From contig WFMF01000625.1 in assembly GCA_011033025.1 (NCBI GenBank), positions 23,683 through 87,682 on the forward strand: a DNA stretch of 64,000 nucleotides, written 5' to 3'. Shown one piece after another: positions 20,756-35,700 of the stretch (its first letter is position 1; every line of letters starts with the position of its first letter). A program made the position numbers and the translations under genes. Under the pieces are notes generated by a model that saw nothing but the letters and a program-made list of their open reading frames with translations, was not told the DNA's origin and ran no database searches. The stretch is from Beroe forskalii (taxonomy: Eukaryota; Ctenophora; Nuda; Beroida; Beroidae).

Positions 20756-23700
20756 TCATACTGTACTACAGTTCTTACAATTGCAATTGAACTCTGGTAC
20801 TTGAACATCTGAATCCATCATTTTGTGTAGGGCATTTCCGCAAAGCTCATTGTGAAGGCTACTATGTCTGGTAACTTGATGGCATTGAGCACGTTCAATG
20901 TTCATAAGACTGATCTTCTTTGATTGGAGTTTATGTAATGCCTGAAACAAGTTTGAATTTTGAAGATTTATAGTCAAATCACAAATGAGAAGCAATATCG
21001 AATTTCGGAAAGTTAAACAACATACATGTTTAATATTATTACATTTTATGGTGAGTAATGGCATACCATTAAGGGGGGGGGGGGGGTTCAACCCTAATTT
21101 TTTGTAAAACACGTTTCTGAGATAATGGTTGACCCAAAAGGTATACCCCGTGGGCCAACTTTTTGGCCGGGTTTGGTACCCCCAGACCCACTGGCGCCAC
21201 TGTGGCGCCGGCGCCAAAAGTGCGCCCAAAATGGGCACATTTTTTCAAAAGCGCCAAAATTTTGGCAAAAATTTGGCGCTTTTGGCGCCAAAAAATTTTG
21301 GCGCCAAAAAATCCGAGTCCATTTTTATCTGAGGAATTTAGTCTAGTTTCACGTAAAAAAAGAATTGTGCAAAAATATCAATCGTAGCCGAAGTTATAAG
21401 CGTTTGAGTAAAGAGCACTTCGGAAAAAACGCGAACTGAGAAAATGGCGATTTTGTGGTTTTTTAGAGGTTTTTTGACCTCAAATCGCCATTTTAGCAAT
21501 CCCAAACTTGCAGAAAATAGATAATACAACGCTATTTAATGAATAAAGTTGGTTTCATTCAAAAATATCGATATTTGGGCAAGTTATGGCCTAAAATAGG
21601 CTTGCGCAACGCGCGTATGCCCATATAGTCTTAGTCTTAGTAAAACGGCCACGGTCGGTTTAATCAACCGGGCCAGTGGCAGCCATGCTGAGCATGGAGA
21701 CTTCCCTATACACTAGGCCAAGGGTGTGAACTCCCAGGTGGTTTTTAGGCCACCCGACTGCCGGGTTATATCCTGAGCTGAGAGCAGAACCCAGTCCTGG
21801 ACCACACAGGTCTGGAATTCCACCAACGCCCATGGCTTCAAACGGACTGCAAAGCAAGTCAAGGCTTGCCTGCAGATTAGGTCAGCTTTCAGCCGAAGAT
21901 GGCTATTGGCTATGTACCATCTCCCTTCGTCTAGTGGATCACAGGGTGGCCTGACCCAGCCAGACTGTGTAAATCATATTCCCATCGATTGGGATTTAAC
22001 TGGGCTCAATGGGCAAAGCCCAGTTCAGGATACTGCCTGGAACAACAGAAGTTATTAGGTGGAATTTTTGTTAGGTTTATCTTCTTAGTGAGATAGGTTC
22101 AGTTAGTTTCGATGAAAAAAATATTAGTTTGTGGATTGTTATATGAATTGGTTGGTGAGGTTGATAATTTTGCCAAGTTTAGGTAATTTTGAAGTGGTAT
22201 ATTTTCTGTAAGGAGGATGTATGTGTATTGCTGTTTTGTCTGGATAGAATACAGGGTCTGTTCCAGCATTTTGAACTTGAAGGTCACAGGTACTGAAAAG
22301 ATGTTAGAAGTTTCCCTGTTTAGGGTAAGTTCATGATGGTTGTTCATTAATCATGATAATGTTGCTAAATCAGATTTATTGGGAGGGAGACATCTTTCCC
22401 ACATGGGCTGCAGTTTATAGTACTTATTTCTAAGGGTCTAGATGTACAGGAATTTGTTGCTTGACAGAGGTGGTTAGGTAATGGGACTTAGCTAGTTTGA
22501 AGTACGGAGTAGCCAGAAGGTGAGGGTGATGAAAGTAGGGAAGATAATGAGATAGAATATTGCTTACTAACTGGTTCTTGCAAAGAGTTGGACAGTGGGC
22601 TAAGTTTTATAGCAGTAAGAGGGTTGATAATGCAACCAGGGGTTGCCAATGTAACTGCTGCTTCCAGAATGAAACGAAAATTATTCCAGCTGATGGTACT
22701 GAGGAATCTTGGAGGGATCTGAACTTGTGAGAAGGGGTTTGGGGACCCCTTTAACAAGTTATGAGGTGAAAATCTTATCAGAGGTTCTTGAGTGGCCTGT
22801 GAGAGATTGAGGGAGGAAGCCATATTGGATGTTTTGTTGTACAAAGTGAGTACTGACTACTGGGCTGCGCCCATGTTGCTACAATATATAATATTTTGTA
22901 TCTATGGGTTGATCATACCTTTGAGGACAGTCTTCACTCTTCAAGTAAGTGTACCTGTATTGCAATGAATTAAGTAAAAAGATTAAAGAATAGTATAGGT
23001 ATAGAAAGAGGGGGCTAGGGTGGTTATAACTTTATAATGTAAAATCAAAATTTATAACCGTGAGGGGTTGGAAAGTGAGGTTATGATACTTAGCTGGTGA
23101 GTGGTACTAGAGAGCACCCAGCAGGTGGAAGGTGTGGATGATACCAACTGCATGGGGAAGTGCAGTTGGCACACTCGGGAGGGGAGGTGCGTGAGGCCCC
23201 AACTGGAAAGAACCAGGTCCCTGCCCTAGTATGCCCATATATGGGCATACGTTTTTCGGCCATAACTCGGCCATTTTTTGAGATATCGACTTCAAATTTT
23301 TGTTTATGGTAACTCAGGGGATCATTATCTATTGATTGCACACCTCCGATCCCGTCCAAGTCGCTTTTGAAAAAATGCGCCCATTTTGGGCGCACTTTTG
23401 GCGCCGGCGCCACAGTGGCGCCAGTGGGTCTAGGGGTACCAAACCCGGCCAAAAAGTTGATCCACGGGGTATACCTTTTGGGTCAACCATTATCTCAGAA
23501 ACGTGTTTTCCAAAAAAATTTCATGACACAGATATGTGCGTAATACGGATCAAATCACAGCACTTCTGAACTGTGGTACTTGTAGATTAAAATAGTAAAA
23601 TACATAAAATAGGTCATATTCTTACCTGGATTAAGTGGGTGACAGTTATGGAGGAATGATCCACTCTGTGGTGATTAGGAATACAGTCAGGAGCACTTTT

Positions 23701-26700
23701 CGACTTAGTATCAGCTGATGATTGTCTGCTGTAAAAAGAGATTAGGCATCATCACCACGTACACAATCTAAAACTCAGATATTTCGTCTTTTCTGCACCA
23801 TTTTCATGTTGAAATACTAATTCAAATGCGATGATAACTATGCTATTGTTCATGGAGGAGGGAGACTATTGTGAACTATTGTACTTAAGGTACTTACCAT
23901 CTTTGGATGGTAATGAGACTAGGGAGCACTTGAGAACTGACTGAAGGATGGGGCTGGTTTACTCCGTGAGGCATGTGATGTTCATCTGTTCGGAATGCTT
24001 TGCAGGCTTTGACACAATCAGTGAGTATTCTTTGTATGTACATCTGCAAATTGGTGTTGTATTGTCATGTATGATTTACTTTTTAGATACATCACAATAT
24101 TATACATTGTTGCATTTCATATTAGGCTCTCCAAAACCGACGGACGGTTGTCGAAGTAACCCCGGCCCCTGCTGATTTGGTGTGGTCAGTCCATTTCGTC
24201 AGTTGGAACCAACGTAACTAAACCTCACGCAGTCCGAAACAACGTTATTTTAACTTTGAATTCACAAAAGTCATTTATTTTTATTTCTACAACTCATCGA
24301 TGTGAACTCTCGTGCTGAAATACAGCAACAGGCTTCAATTTCACATGCATTTATCGTATTTGAACTTGTTTCAATGTAATCGAGTCGAAGATCGCATGTA
24401 AATATCGGTTTCTTTCAATCCCCTATTTTCTACAAACGTCCACGTAAACTCACGTGATTCACTATTACATCGTATATTTCCCATACCTGGTCACTGCAAG
24501 ACATGAAGAAACCATTATTAGTTCACCATCGTATCACAGAATAGGGCTACAGTAAAAATTTTGGTCATAAACGTAATTTCTATCATTCTGCGGCTCAATT
24601 TTAGAGGCTTCCCATGACGACAAATTCGGACCGATCACCCTGAAACTCGTTTTATAGCTAAATCTCGAGGGCTAAAAGCAACGTAACGAAATAAAAACAT
24701 AATCCGATGAAAGCAGCGCAAAATAGCGTTTTATCGCAAAATACGTTATTTTAAGATTTTCGTGGTTTAACGCGATTTTGATGACGTCATCACAGCACCA
24801 AAATTAGCTCAAAGCCTCAAACAAACTTCCCATATAGCCTTTAGCACAAGTGCGCTTTAGACTTTAGTAGAACATACTTTGACCGGTCTCATCTCAAGAT
24901 AAGTTGTACATCTCACTCGTTTAAGTTTTGTACTAAAATTTCGACATCGATTGCTCACGGCACCTTAGAAAGTTAAAAGTTAGAAAATCGCGTATATCTC
25001 GATGAAAAATCGAGATATCCCAATTATCCACTTATCCATATGATTTTCTGGAAGCTCAATAAATTTGCTTACTCCTGTTTGGAAAAATTTTTGATCTACA
25101 GTATCTCGCTTCCTTCTTGGTAAAAATTGCGCTCGAAAACGACCAATTTTCGCTAAAAAAGCTAGAAAATTTCGCTAACTTGATGACGTCATAATGACAT
25201 CACCAGAACTTCTCTTATATCCTATTGCACACACATCTACCTTAGATCAACAAAACCAGGCCTCTCTTATCTCTTATATTATTTACCAATCTCTGTGCGT
25301 TTTATCAGCTCTCGCTTATCAGCTTGTACAGCTTATCGTTACTGCAGTGCTGAGTGCCTGATCTTGTGCAAAAGTTGAATACATTGTACATTGTACACTG
25401 TACAATGGCACTGCAATTGACAGAGCTATTAAGGTTCTCGACAGAGGATGCAAACGACCTGATCGAAGGAGAGATGGAGACAACATTGAGAAAAGTGAAG
25501 GAGCATACAAAATGCACTGACTGGAGGAAAGTTAATTCGGCGGTGTTGACGAAACTGACAAAGGCTCAGTTAGTCGAGTGTCTAAACGAAGCAGTTATAG
25601 CCGTGGGGTTGGGTCAAGAAAGCCTTGAAGATGCAGTTGCCGACTATGGCGGATTGTTGGAAAACCAGGTACGATTACAAGCTAGAGTCATCAACAGAAA
25701 CGAGGAACTATTGAAGTGCAAGAACGAGCAACTTGAAGCAATTCAAAGCACCGTGAAATCTGAATTGGAAAGTTACAGTGAAGTCACGAAGAAAGGGTTG
25801 GAAGAAAGGGCCATCACAGCCCAACAGGTGAAGATGGCAGTCAAGACCGCAGTGAAGGAGGACGACAGAAGTCGTAATTTGATGATGTTTGGCGTTCCGG
25901 AGACAGCAGCAGAAGATTTGGAGACTAAAGCAGCGGAAGTATTTGAACAGCTAGAGGAAAAGCCCAAAGTTATCGAGTGCCACAGAGTTGGGGTGCAGAA
26001 AGAAGGTGCTTCTCGACCGGTCAAAGTGACTCTCTCGAGTTCGGATACTGTTGGGCGCATCCTGAGTAAATCAAGACAGTTGAGGACCACTGATCGATTC
26101 AGTCACGTGTTCATATCTAAAGATCTGACTATTGAGGAACGAAACGCACGAAAGAAATTGGTGTTGGAGCTGAAACAGAAAAGAGAAAATGAGCCGGGAC
26201 TCTATCATTTTATTAGAAATGGGGCACTGTTCAGTCGCCTTCATGCAGGATCATGACACTTTAACAGAGTTTAATGCGTTTAATGTTTTTCTCAAACTGT
26301 TTGTGCTGAGTATATTCGATAGAACACCACTAAAAACTTATTATCATACAAATTTGCTAATCGAGGGCGCAATCTCAGACTTAATTAATCATGTATAATT
26401 AAATAGCCTATACACTGCAATTTAAAATCATTAGATGTGAGGTAGACCCCGGGTGGAAACAAGCACCAGCACTTCCATCGTTCATCCCTGCCTGATAACA
26501 CGTCTCAACTAAATTATTATCACTACCAAATTATATCAATTAGTGTTTAAAATTGTGTGTTTGGTTAGTTTGGTTATTCAATGAACTATTAAGCTATTAT
26601 TAAAACTCATGAGATCAATTAAGCAATTAGCCTCGAGAATTTAACATTCGATATGACCAATATCAATTGATTGGATGTAAAATTAAATTTTGCTTTTCTT

Positions 26701-29700
26701 GTTTAATTTTGCTTTTCTTGTACTATTATTATTATATTTTTTCTACGTCGTAACATCTTTTTTCCTTTTGTAAACACTTTTCGTGGCGCCCGCGTGAAGT
26801 ATGGATATAGGCGCGCGCGTTGCTATGGTTACATATTGCGCGCGTTCATTTCTGTTTAATACTGTTTTGAGTACGTGGCTCCGTAACTTGTGATCGGATA
26901 TGCATTTTTTGATGCGGTAAAAAGTATTCAATGGATTTAAATTTGCGAACGAGGTGCTGCATAGCAGCGCCGAGTGAGCTGTGAATTTGCAGATCCAACG
27001 TCACGATCCATGACAACGTGGGCGCAGGAGGGAAAGTGCTGAAACTAATGCACACGAAATTATGAAAATTCAGATGAATATTCATAGCTTTTTCGGTAAA
27101 GGCTCTATAATACAGTTTGTCTTTAATCAAAGGATTTCACCGTTCGCATAAGAGCTCAGCAAAAGAGCTCAGCTGGAATGTTTTTCTGAATTTTCGTTTC
27201 CATTGCCTAAGAAAAAGCGGTTATTTCTATAGAATATTGAAGGGGTGAAAGGATCTGTATTCTGTAATTACCCAATATTACAAAATTGTATTGATTATTA
27301 TGTGGATGATTCCTAATATTATTATTATTAACTTATGGGCAACGGCATGGGAAACGTTCCAAACATCTGGTTAGGTAACTGTTATGCCAGGAGGAGATAT
27401 TATGTAAATACAAGTAATATTTCATCCAAGAAACATTTGTAACGATCAAAGAATGGATTAAGGAATAAAGGAAGACTTTAAACTGTAAACGTTTTGTTAG
27501 ACCGGCGTACCGGCACCCCACCATAATTTTTTCAGGTCTCATTGTTTTTACAACAATTCAAGTTCAACAAAGTTAAACTATACATTTACTAGAAAGGCCC
27601 GTTGGGCCTGCTAATAAGCTCACAAAAAGTTTATGAAAGAGCAAAATTTAACATTATTCGTTGGTTACTTTTAGTAATGCTGGACCGGGCAAGTTTTGAT
27701 TATTATAATTTGCTCTTGTATAATGAAGTCTAATCTGAAAATTAAAACCGAGTATCGCACTCATACTGAACATTGAATTGATAAGCATTGATTCACATCA
27801 AGAGCAGTCTTCCAAATTAGCAATGTGCTTTGCCCAAATTCGACTCAATTTGATTTTGCTTTTGGTCAATCTTAAATTGCTCTAAATTCACATTTTTCGG
27901 TTATCATCAACTCTGCATTGATTTAAATCGACCGACGTCTGCCGCAGATTTATGAAGAGAAGCTATCAGAAATAGCCTCCACTATGCCAGCCATACCGTC
28001 CTCTATCTTCAGATCTTGAATTTCAAACTTTCAAATGAAAAACAGTAAACACACCGTTCTTTCAAACGCTACAATGCAGCAGTCAACAACTTATCAGAAA
28101 GCTTTCGCATAGAACTGATCATAATCTTCACGTGCAGAATATCTGTATCCATAGCAACGGCGCGACTTAGCCCGGTTAAGCCTTCGTTTATCTTGATAAT
28201 TTTTTGCCAAGCTCAAATTTTATTGCATACGGTGGCACAGACATTGGAACGTATGCAGAAATGAGGGATTCCCTTAAAATTAGGAAGTGCTTAAAAAATA
28301 AGGGAAATGAGTGGGCTATGAGTGGAAAAAAAAATTCTAAACTATAATTTTTGCGAAGAAATGGGCGTGGCCTCGGGTTTTTTTTACCTGCAGTGCTATT
28401 CTGAGCAGGGGAACAACTTCAGCACTCACAACATCCAGGTTCTCTTCCCAGGCACCCGTCAGACACCGACTTGTGATATTTTCGTCGTCAGGAAGCACTT
28501 TCTCCTGAGTGGCAAGGCCAGGTCGACCATCCAGCACTTTCGCTGAGTCATGTCTCATGCATGTCACAGAGGGTGACATTCTTTCAGTGGCTGATAATCC
28601 ATTGGTATTACTTGAAATACCTGAAATAACAATGCAATTATGAATATTGTCGTAGTGCACGGGATAGTTCTACAGAAGGAGTGGATCTGTCAGGTGATCC
28701 GTCCCCCCGTCCTTGTCTCAATGATCTTATTAAATGGGCCTGTAGGCTGAACACAATCCACATTATTAATGGGTAGGTACTAGGTAGCACACATTAGCAA
28801 TTATTTGGCCATCATCGACTCATCGAGGGTGAATATGAAATATGCCAAAAATTTGATCTAATATGTGAACTACATTGGTCTTATATTAAAGTATCTTTAT
28901 TACAAACCACAGCACAGAAGTGCTGCAATCTGATCAATAAAGGATGGATATTTTAAGGTTCTCACATGCATAATATGCATGTTTATCCAGAATAACGTAG
29001 TGGTGCTCAGTGCTCACCCCAAAATATAACAAGAGGCCACCATTTGCATATTGCATATTGTGCATATTATCATTGTGCATATTAAATTCGGCTTCTCCTC
29101 GTCTACAATACACTAATTAGCATCTCAATGATGCCCTATAGCTGTTTTACAACAAGAGGCGTATACATGTTGTCATCCGTGATGAATGGCGGGTACAAGT
29201 GTTACTCTTTCATTATTCAGAACATTATATCAATGGTTACTAATATGGCGGTTGCCTAGGAGAACGAAGTGTTCGAAACTTTTCCAGGCTTATTAACTAT
29301 TGATGTTCTGTCAACTTAAAAATAACAGGCTGCGTTTTACTTTTGATTATTATCAATGTGTGCAGTTGACACTTCGAATTTGATGAGGGGAATTCTACTT
29401 TCCGAAAAATGCGCATTATTTCCGATAACTACATTATGATTTGTCAAACTATAAAATTTAACTTCCGTATTTCTTAAACTAAGATATCACTATATGTTCG
29501 TGTATTGAGTAATGACCGTAGGATACTGGACATCATTAACGTCACTCTCTCAGTGCTTCTTTTCAACCATTCTATCTGTCAATGCTGACATATTTTTCTT
29601 TTATTATGCTGATACATATTTATTGAACCGGATTGAACTAATCTTCTGTCCTTATTCGTTACCAGTCATAAACTTCTATTGATTAGACTTAACAGCACTA

Positions 29701-32700
29701 CTTTCAGCTTTCAAATTTACACAATGAACTTACGTACATGTGGTAGCATTGCTTTCCAAACGAAATCTTATTTTGCTATTAAGGAAGCAATACACAAAAT
29801 ATAAATACACAAGAGAACCTCATTTCATTATCATAGCTGAGAATTGTGTTTGAAAATGAAGTTTATTTCCATGACCTAATGACAAATCTACTACGTCAAA
29901 CCAAAATTTCTTCCTGTTGATCCCCATATATAGCGCCCTTCACAATTTCACACATAATTACCGAATATTACCAAACCTATTTTAGTCCATTTCAATCGCT
30001 CCTCCTTTCTCCGTTATAATCCCGTTCTCATAAGTCATATATAATACTGTACGGTAGTATTTGCCATGATTTGCTGTTTATTATGTGTGACCATACTCGA
30101 CTACCTTAGTACTTCGTATAATTGTGCTACTATGGCTTTGTAGGAAGGTGAGGCGTCAGCAGACTGGAGAATGAGATATGATTTCGTTTTCTTTGAGACA
30201 GAGGAGATATCTCGTAACAGTCATGTTCATCATCTTTGTTTTAGTGTACTGCCATGCAGTTTATGTGGGTAAATTCATGTAATTCTATTGTAATTTTAAT
30301 CAACAATACACAGTACAAAGTAATAGTGATTCGATCATGTCTCTGCGTTTTTTGAAATATGAAATCTAAACAAAGTCCATGATATTTTCCGTAGCGACAT
30401 TCTTCTCAGTCTCATGCCCATCTTTGTTTCAGGTCCAGCTATCTGCCATTGACTGTCACAAAACTCCCCAAAACGAACCCTCGGACAACTTCTCAGACAA
30501 ACGCTACGCCGATTTGTTACGAGGTCTACTCAAGCAGATGGACGATAATTATAACAATGAGCTCGCTCAGCACTCAATTCTCCCAACCGACAATAACCTC
30601 AGTGTGTCCGCTGAGCAACGCCCCTTCACAGACCAATGCTCCACTGTCCGTGATGTAGCTCATAACCGAGCTACAATCCAAGTCACTGCACTCGTCGAGA
30701 GTTTACCGTTTGAACTTGGACACGGCGGTAAAGATATGTCCATATACCCCGATCTGGACCCTCTGCCGTTGGAGAAACCCCTGCGAGTGCTGCTTATTCC
30801 CCACTCGCACTGCGACCCTGGGTGGCTAGAGACCTACACCACGTACTACAGCCAGCAGGTGAAACCCCTCCTCACCAACCTGTACGAGTGGGCGCGGGAC
30901 CACTCGGACTTCACCTACGTGTACGCGGAGGTGTCCTTCTTCAAGCTGTGGTGGGAGGAGCAGGAGGAGGAGGTTCGGGAGGGGGTCAGGAGGCTCCTCA
31001 AAGAGGGCAGGTTCGAGTTCTTGCAGGGGGGCTGGGTTCAGGCGGACGAGGCTAACACTCACTACTTCGCTTTGTTTAACCAGATGTTAGACGGACATGA
31101 TTGGTTGAAAGCTAATCTACCGGAAGCTATGCCGAAGTCTGGGTGGGCTATTGATCCGTTCGGCCTGTCTCCCACAATGGGGTATGTGAACAAGTTGTTC
31201 GGGTTAACGGGCATGCACATAGACCGTGTCCACTATAGGGTCAAAACCCACCTGGCCAAGAACAAGAGCATAGAATTTCGGTGGAGACAATCGTGGGATG
31301 GAACCGGTGAAACCGATATTCTGACTCACATGAACCCTTTCTCCGGGTATGCCACGCAAAACACGTGTGGACCGGAAAAGAGCGCCTGCAAGAAATTCAC
31401 GTTCTATGACCCCAAAAATAAAGTAAAAGTTACACCCGGAAAACACGGTAGAGTTATCAGAACGTATTCTGACCCAATGGAGGATGAAAGCAGAGCTACA
31501 CCGAACAGACACGATATTCATTGAGCTGGGCGATGATTTTGCTTACACTAAGAAGGAGTTTATAGCGGATATCTACGATAATTACACGCCCCTCATGAAT
31601 TACATAAACAGTGAACCTAGTCTGAACACCCAGGTGAAGTGGGGCACTGTTACCGAGTACTTCGATCACGTGAGAGCTCACGGAGTGGATAAAATACCGA
31701 GTTTGAGCGGGGATTTCTTCACGTATGCTGACAAAGAGGCCGACTACTGGTCCGGCTATTTCACTTCTCGTCCTTTTTACAAAAACCTCGATCGAATGTT
31801 GGAGTCAGCCCTCCGTCGAACGGAAATCTTGTTTTCTTTCTCCCGCTTACATTCGAGATTGGAGGATTTACTGAGTGCTCGGCACGCTCTGTCCTTATTT
31901 CAACACCACGATGGTATTACAGGTACATCAGTGAAGAAAGTAGTGAACGATTACGGCAGAATTCTACACAATGCATACCAGAAATGTAACGAAATCACTG
32001 CGCAGGCAATCAAGCATCTCCTAAATCACGACACATTGTTCAGCCCAGTTATCAATAGAGTTAGTATTCAATGACTACGATAGGTATGAAGTTCTACGAG
32101 GTTTCAAGGAGCTTATTCTAATGAACTCATTGCCGCGTGATATTCAGTCAGTAAACCTGGTAGCAGTACAAGCAGATAGTACATTTGCCATTCAGAAAGA
32201 GGATGGGGGTTATGTTGAGCAACAGGTTGAGCCAAGGATTGAGTATGGGACAGTGTTTCTAGACTCCAACTACGTTGTCTTCGAAGCTGCTGCACCTTCC
32301 GTATCGCTGAAAACCTATCAAATGGAACCGATCATGAACTCTAAAGCAGTTTTAGCCAAAGTACAACTATACAACACAGATGCTCAGATTGCAGAAGGCA
32401 TGAAAAATAACTTCAAAACCAAACATTATGACACAGAAACCTGTTCAGATGTTGTTTTGGGGTTCAAAGAAGGGCCAGGGGCTAGCATTACACTAGATTG
32501 CAACTCAGGGCGGATGAAAGCCATGAAAACAGGAAGTGCAATGATGAGTTTGGATCAGGAAATTCTTCTTTATAAAGGTAATGATGGGGCATATCTCTTC
32601 CGGCCGATAGGAGAACCTAAGCATCAACTGGATCCTACAGATCGTCCAAGGATCACAGTGATTAAAGGTCCTGTGCGACACAAAGCTGTTGTGTACATCG

Positions 32701-35700
32701 AAGAAATGTTAGTCGTTTCCTACACAGTAAATTTACAAGTTGAAAACGAATTCGTGGAGCTAGAAGTACTAACAAATCTGAAGGAAAACGGTGATCTGGT
32801 TGTTCGATTCAAAACGGAAATCTTCAACCGTGGCAGCATCTTCACGGACAACAACGGGCACACTATCCAACAACACAGATACAAGGAAAAACTCAAGCTT
32901 CAGGGGAACTTCTTCCCTATGCCGAGCACAGCTTTTATCCAGGATTCTAGCAGGAGGTTCACTCTGCTGGGAGCTGAACCTCATGGTGTAGCATCTCTGG
33001 ATAACGGGTACATTGAGGTAGTGTTGGACAGGAGGTACACTGCAACAAACGATTGGAGGGGTCTGCCTGAGGGAATCAAGGATAATCTCCCCAGTCCAGC
33101 TAGGCTAAGGCTGCTGCTCGAATCACACCCAGTGGTAGAAGCATCCGAAGGATATACTGTAGAGTATCCATCCCTAATGAGTTACAGGGTCCTGCAGACT
33201 CTCCTGCATCCAGTTTGGGTGGGTTACAGGGGAGCTAAGGAAGTGGACGAGGATGGGAAAATGGAAAGAGGAAACCCAGAGATGGAAGAGATGGAAGAGA
33301 TGGAAGAGATGTCCGCAGAAAAAATCGACTTATACCTTGACAGCAAAAATATAACTGAGCTCAAATCAAAGCAGCTTATGAAGAAACTTCCATTGGATGA
33401 GGAACTGGTAAATCTCCGGCATATTGAAGGAAACACATCTCTTATGATCAGGAGGCGACTTGGTTTCACCTGTAGTATTCAGTATCCCAAACTTTTTGAG
33501 GAAAAGAAAGATTTAAAGTTGGGGGACCTATTTCTGGAAAGGATAATGTCAAGGGAACACCCATTTTCTCCATTTCATGATGAAAATACTGAGTCATCTC
33601 CCCATAGACCAATGCAATTCACATCAGACTATGTAACCTTTATTCATGATCCATAATTGGTTTATACTTTTATAAACAAGTTTCTTACAGGAATATAAGA
33701 ATATTCTAAATTAAGATTTGGTTATAAGTAGTGTAAGCTACATAAATTTTTTGATACTGTTATCTCCAGCCCCTCTGGCATACAGTGACGTTTATTTGAT
33801 TATGAATGCAATTTCATAACATGTTTCTTAGTCTTAGTCTTAGTAAAATGGCCACGGTCGGTTTAATCAACCAGGCCGGTGGCAGCCATGCAGAGCATGG
33901 AGACTTCCCTATACACTAGGCCAAGGGTGTGAACTCCTAGGTGGATTTTAGGCCACCCGACTGCCGGGTTATATCCTGGGCTGAAAGCAGAACCCAGCCC
34001 TGGACCACACAGGTCTGGGATTCCACCAACGCCCCTGGCTTCAAACGGACTGCAAAGCAAGTCGGGGCTTGCCTGCAGATTAGGTCAGCTATCAGCCGAA
34101 GGTGGCTATGTACCACCTCCCTTCGTCTAGTGGATCACAGGGTGGCCTGACCCAGCCAGACTGTGTAAATCATATTCCCATCGATTGCGATTTAACTGGG
34201 CTCAATGGGCAAAGCCCAGTTCCAGGATACTGCCTGGAACAGAAGGAAAGAACTGTTGATATTGATTTAAATGTTGTTAATGTTGCCGTTGATGTCGTTA
34301 CATTTGCTGTTGTTGCTGTTTTGTTGATGTTGTTTTGGGCAGATCATGAGATTTTTGACTATCCTTTGACGTTTCCTGTGATTGGCTCGGGTAAGCCAAA
34401 CATATATAAAATGGTTAAATTATATTCTTGTTTATATTCTATGTTTAATAAGAATATATAATAAGAATATTTGTTGCTCTGATTTATTGATCTATTGATC
34501 ATAATATTATTATCATTAATAATACTAATTTTTGCACAAGGAATGATCTGAGCCTAGAAAACATCATGGCAACCCCTGAAACCAGTCGAAGGACCTCTTG
34601 ACTGAGGACTAAGCATAGGTCATGAAATCATATAAAAAGTAGGTAGACACTTAAATCAGCAGTAAGTTTACTAGCAACTGTGGCAAGTCAAGATGATTGA
34701 TGTTTATGATATAGGTTAACAATTAGTGGTGTGTGAATTTAATAAGATATCATAATTGAATGTATCTCGAATTCAATTTCAAATTGAATATAAATCAAGA
34801 AGCTTAATTTAAGTTATGACTGTAAAGCCAAATACTACTTCTTTAAAAATGGATTAATTTTGTGGTAGAAAATTTCATGCATTTAAAATCCTCTTGAAAG
34901 CCAATCTGAAAAATAGGTACAATTGGGTGAATAGAACCTAAAGAATCACCAGCATTGGCAGTTATGAGGTTTACTTAGAATGGGTCATATGAGGAAAAAA
35001 TCTCTATTTGCCTATCATTTTGATTGTCCACTGTAATTATTGCTTGTTTAATCCAATGTCTTATCTATAGAGGTGTATGGGTATACTACAAACATAACAA
35101 AATACTGTACATCGATTTTCTAATTCAAGGATTGACATAAGAGGCAGAAGAGACTAAACTGTGAATCATCAGCGGTTACCCTACAGTTGTAAGGTCTCCC
35201 TGCCATCTGCGATGTAGGTGTCCCATCAGCAGGTGACAAAGGGAAACGGAGGGGTTTTGGCACAGGTAATGAATGAGGAGATAATTGAGTGAATTGAGCA
35301 AAATTGAGTGATGTGAGTTGTGATATGATTAAAGGTCACATGACTTCTTGTCCCTAGATTAATTTTAATCCTGTGTTAACTTAGCAAACCATCAATTTTT
35401 TTCTTCAGTAAATCAGCAAGGCTGAGTCCGTTCAGTTCCCTCTATCTGTACTCAGCTTTCCAATAATTTAAGATTTATCCTTGGTAATGATCTTTAGATA
35501 TTTTCAAAAAGAGTACCATTTAAAATGATATTTGAGATTTTATATTGATATGATTTTACCAGATTTATTTACTACTGTAATTTTAATAAAGAAAATTGCT
35601 GTGGGCTATTAGCATTAATCATTTGTTTGACTTGTTTATCTAAATTGGCCCTTCTGCCTCACAGCATGACAAGAAATGATACATAGAATACTTAAATTGG

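Noticed and set aside
24488-24494. 7-nt microexon of TADA1 (TGACCAG between an acceptor and GTATGG)
   Set aside because: It would add a stop codon in the phase left by exon 3; a longer version to GTGAGT has the same problem.
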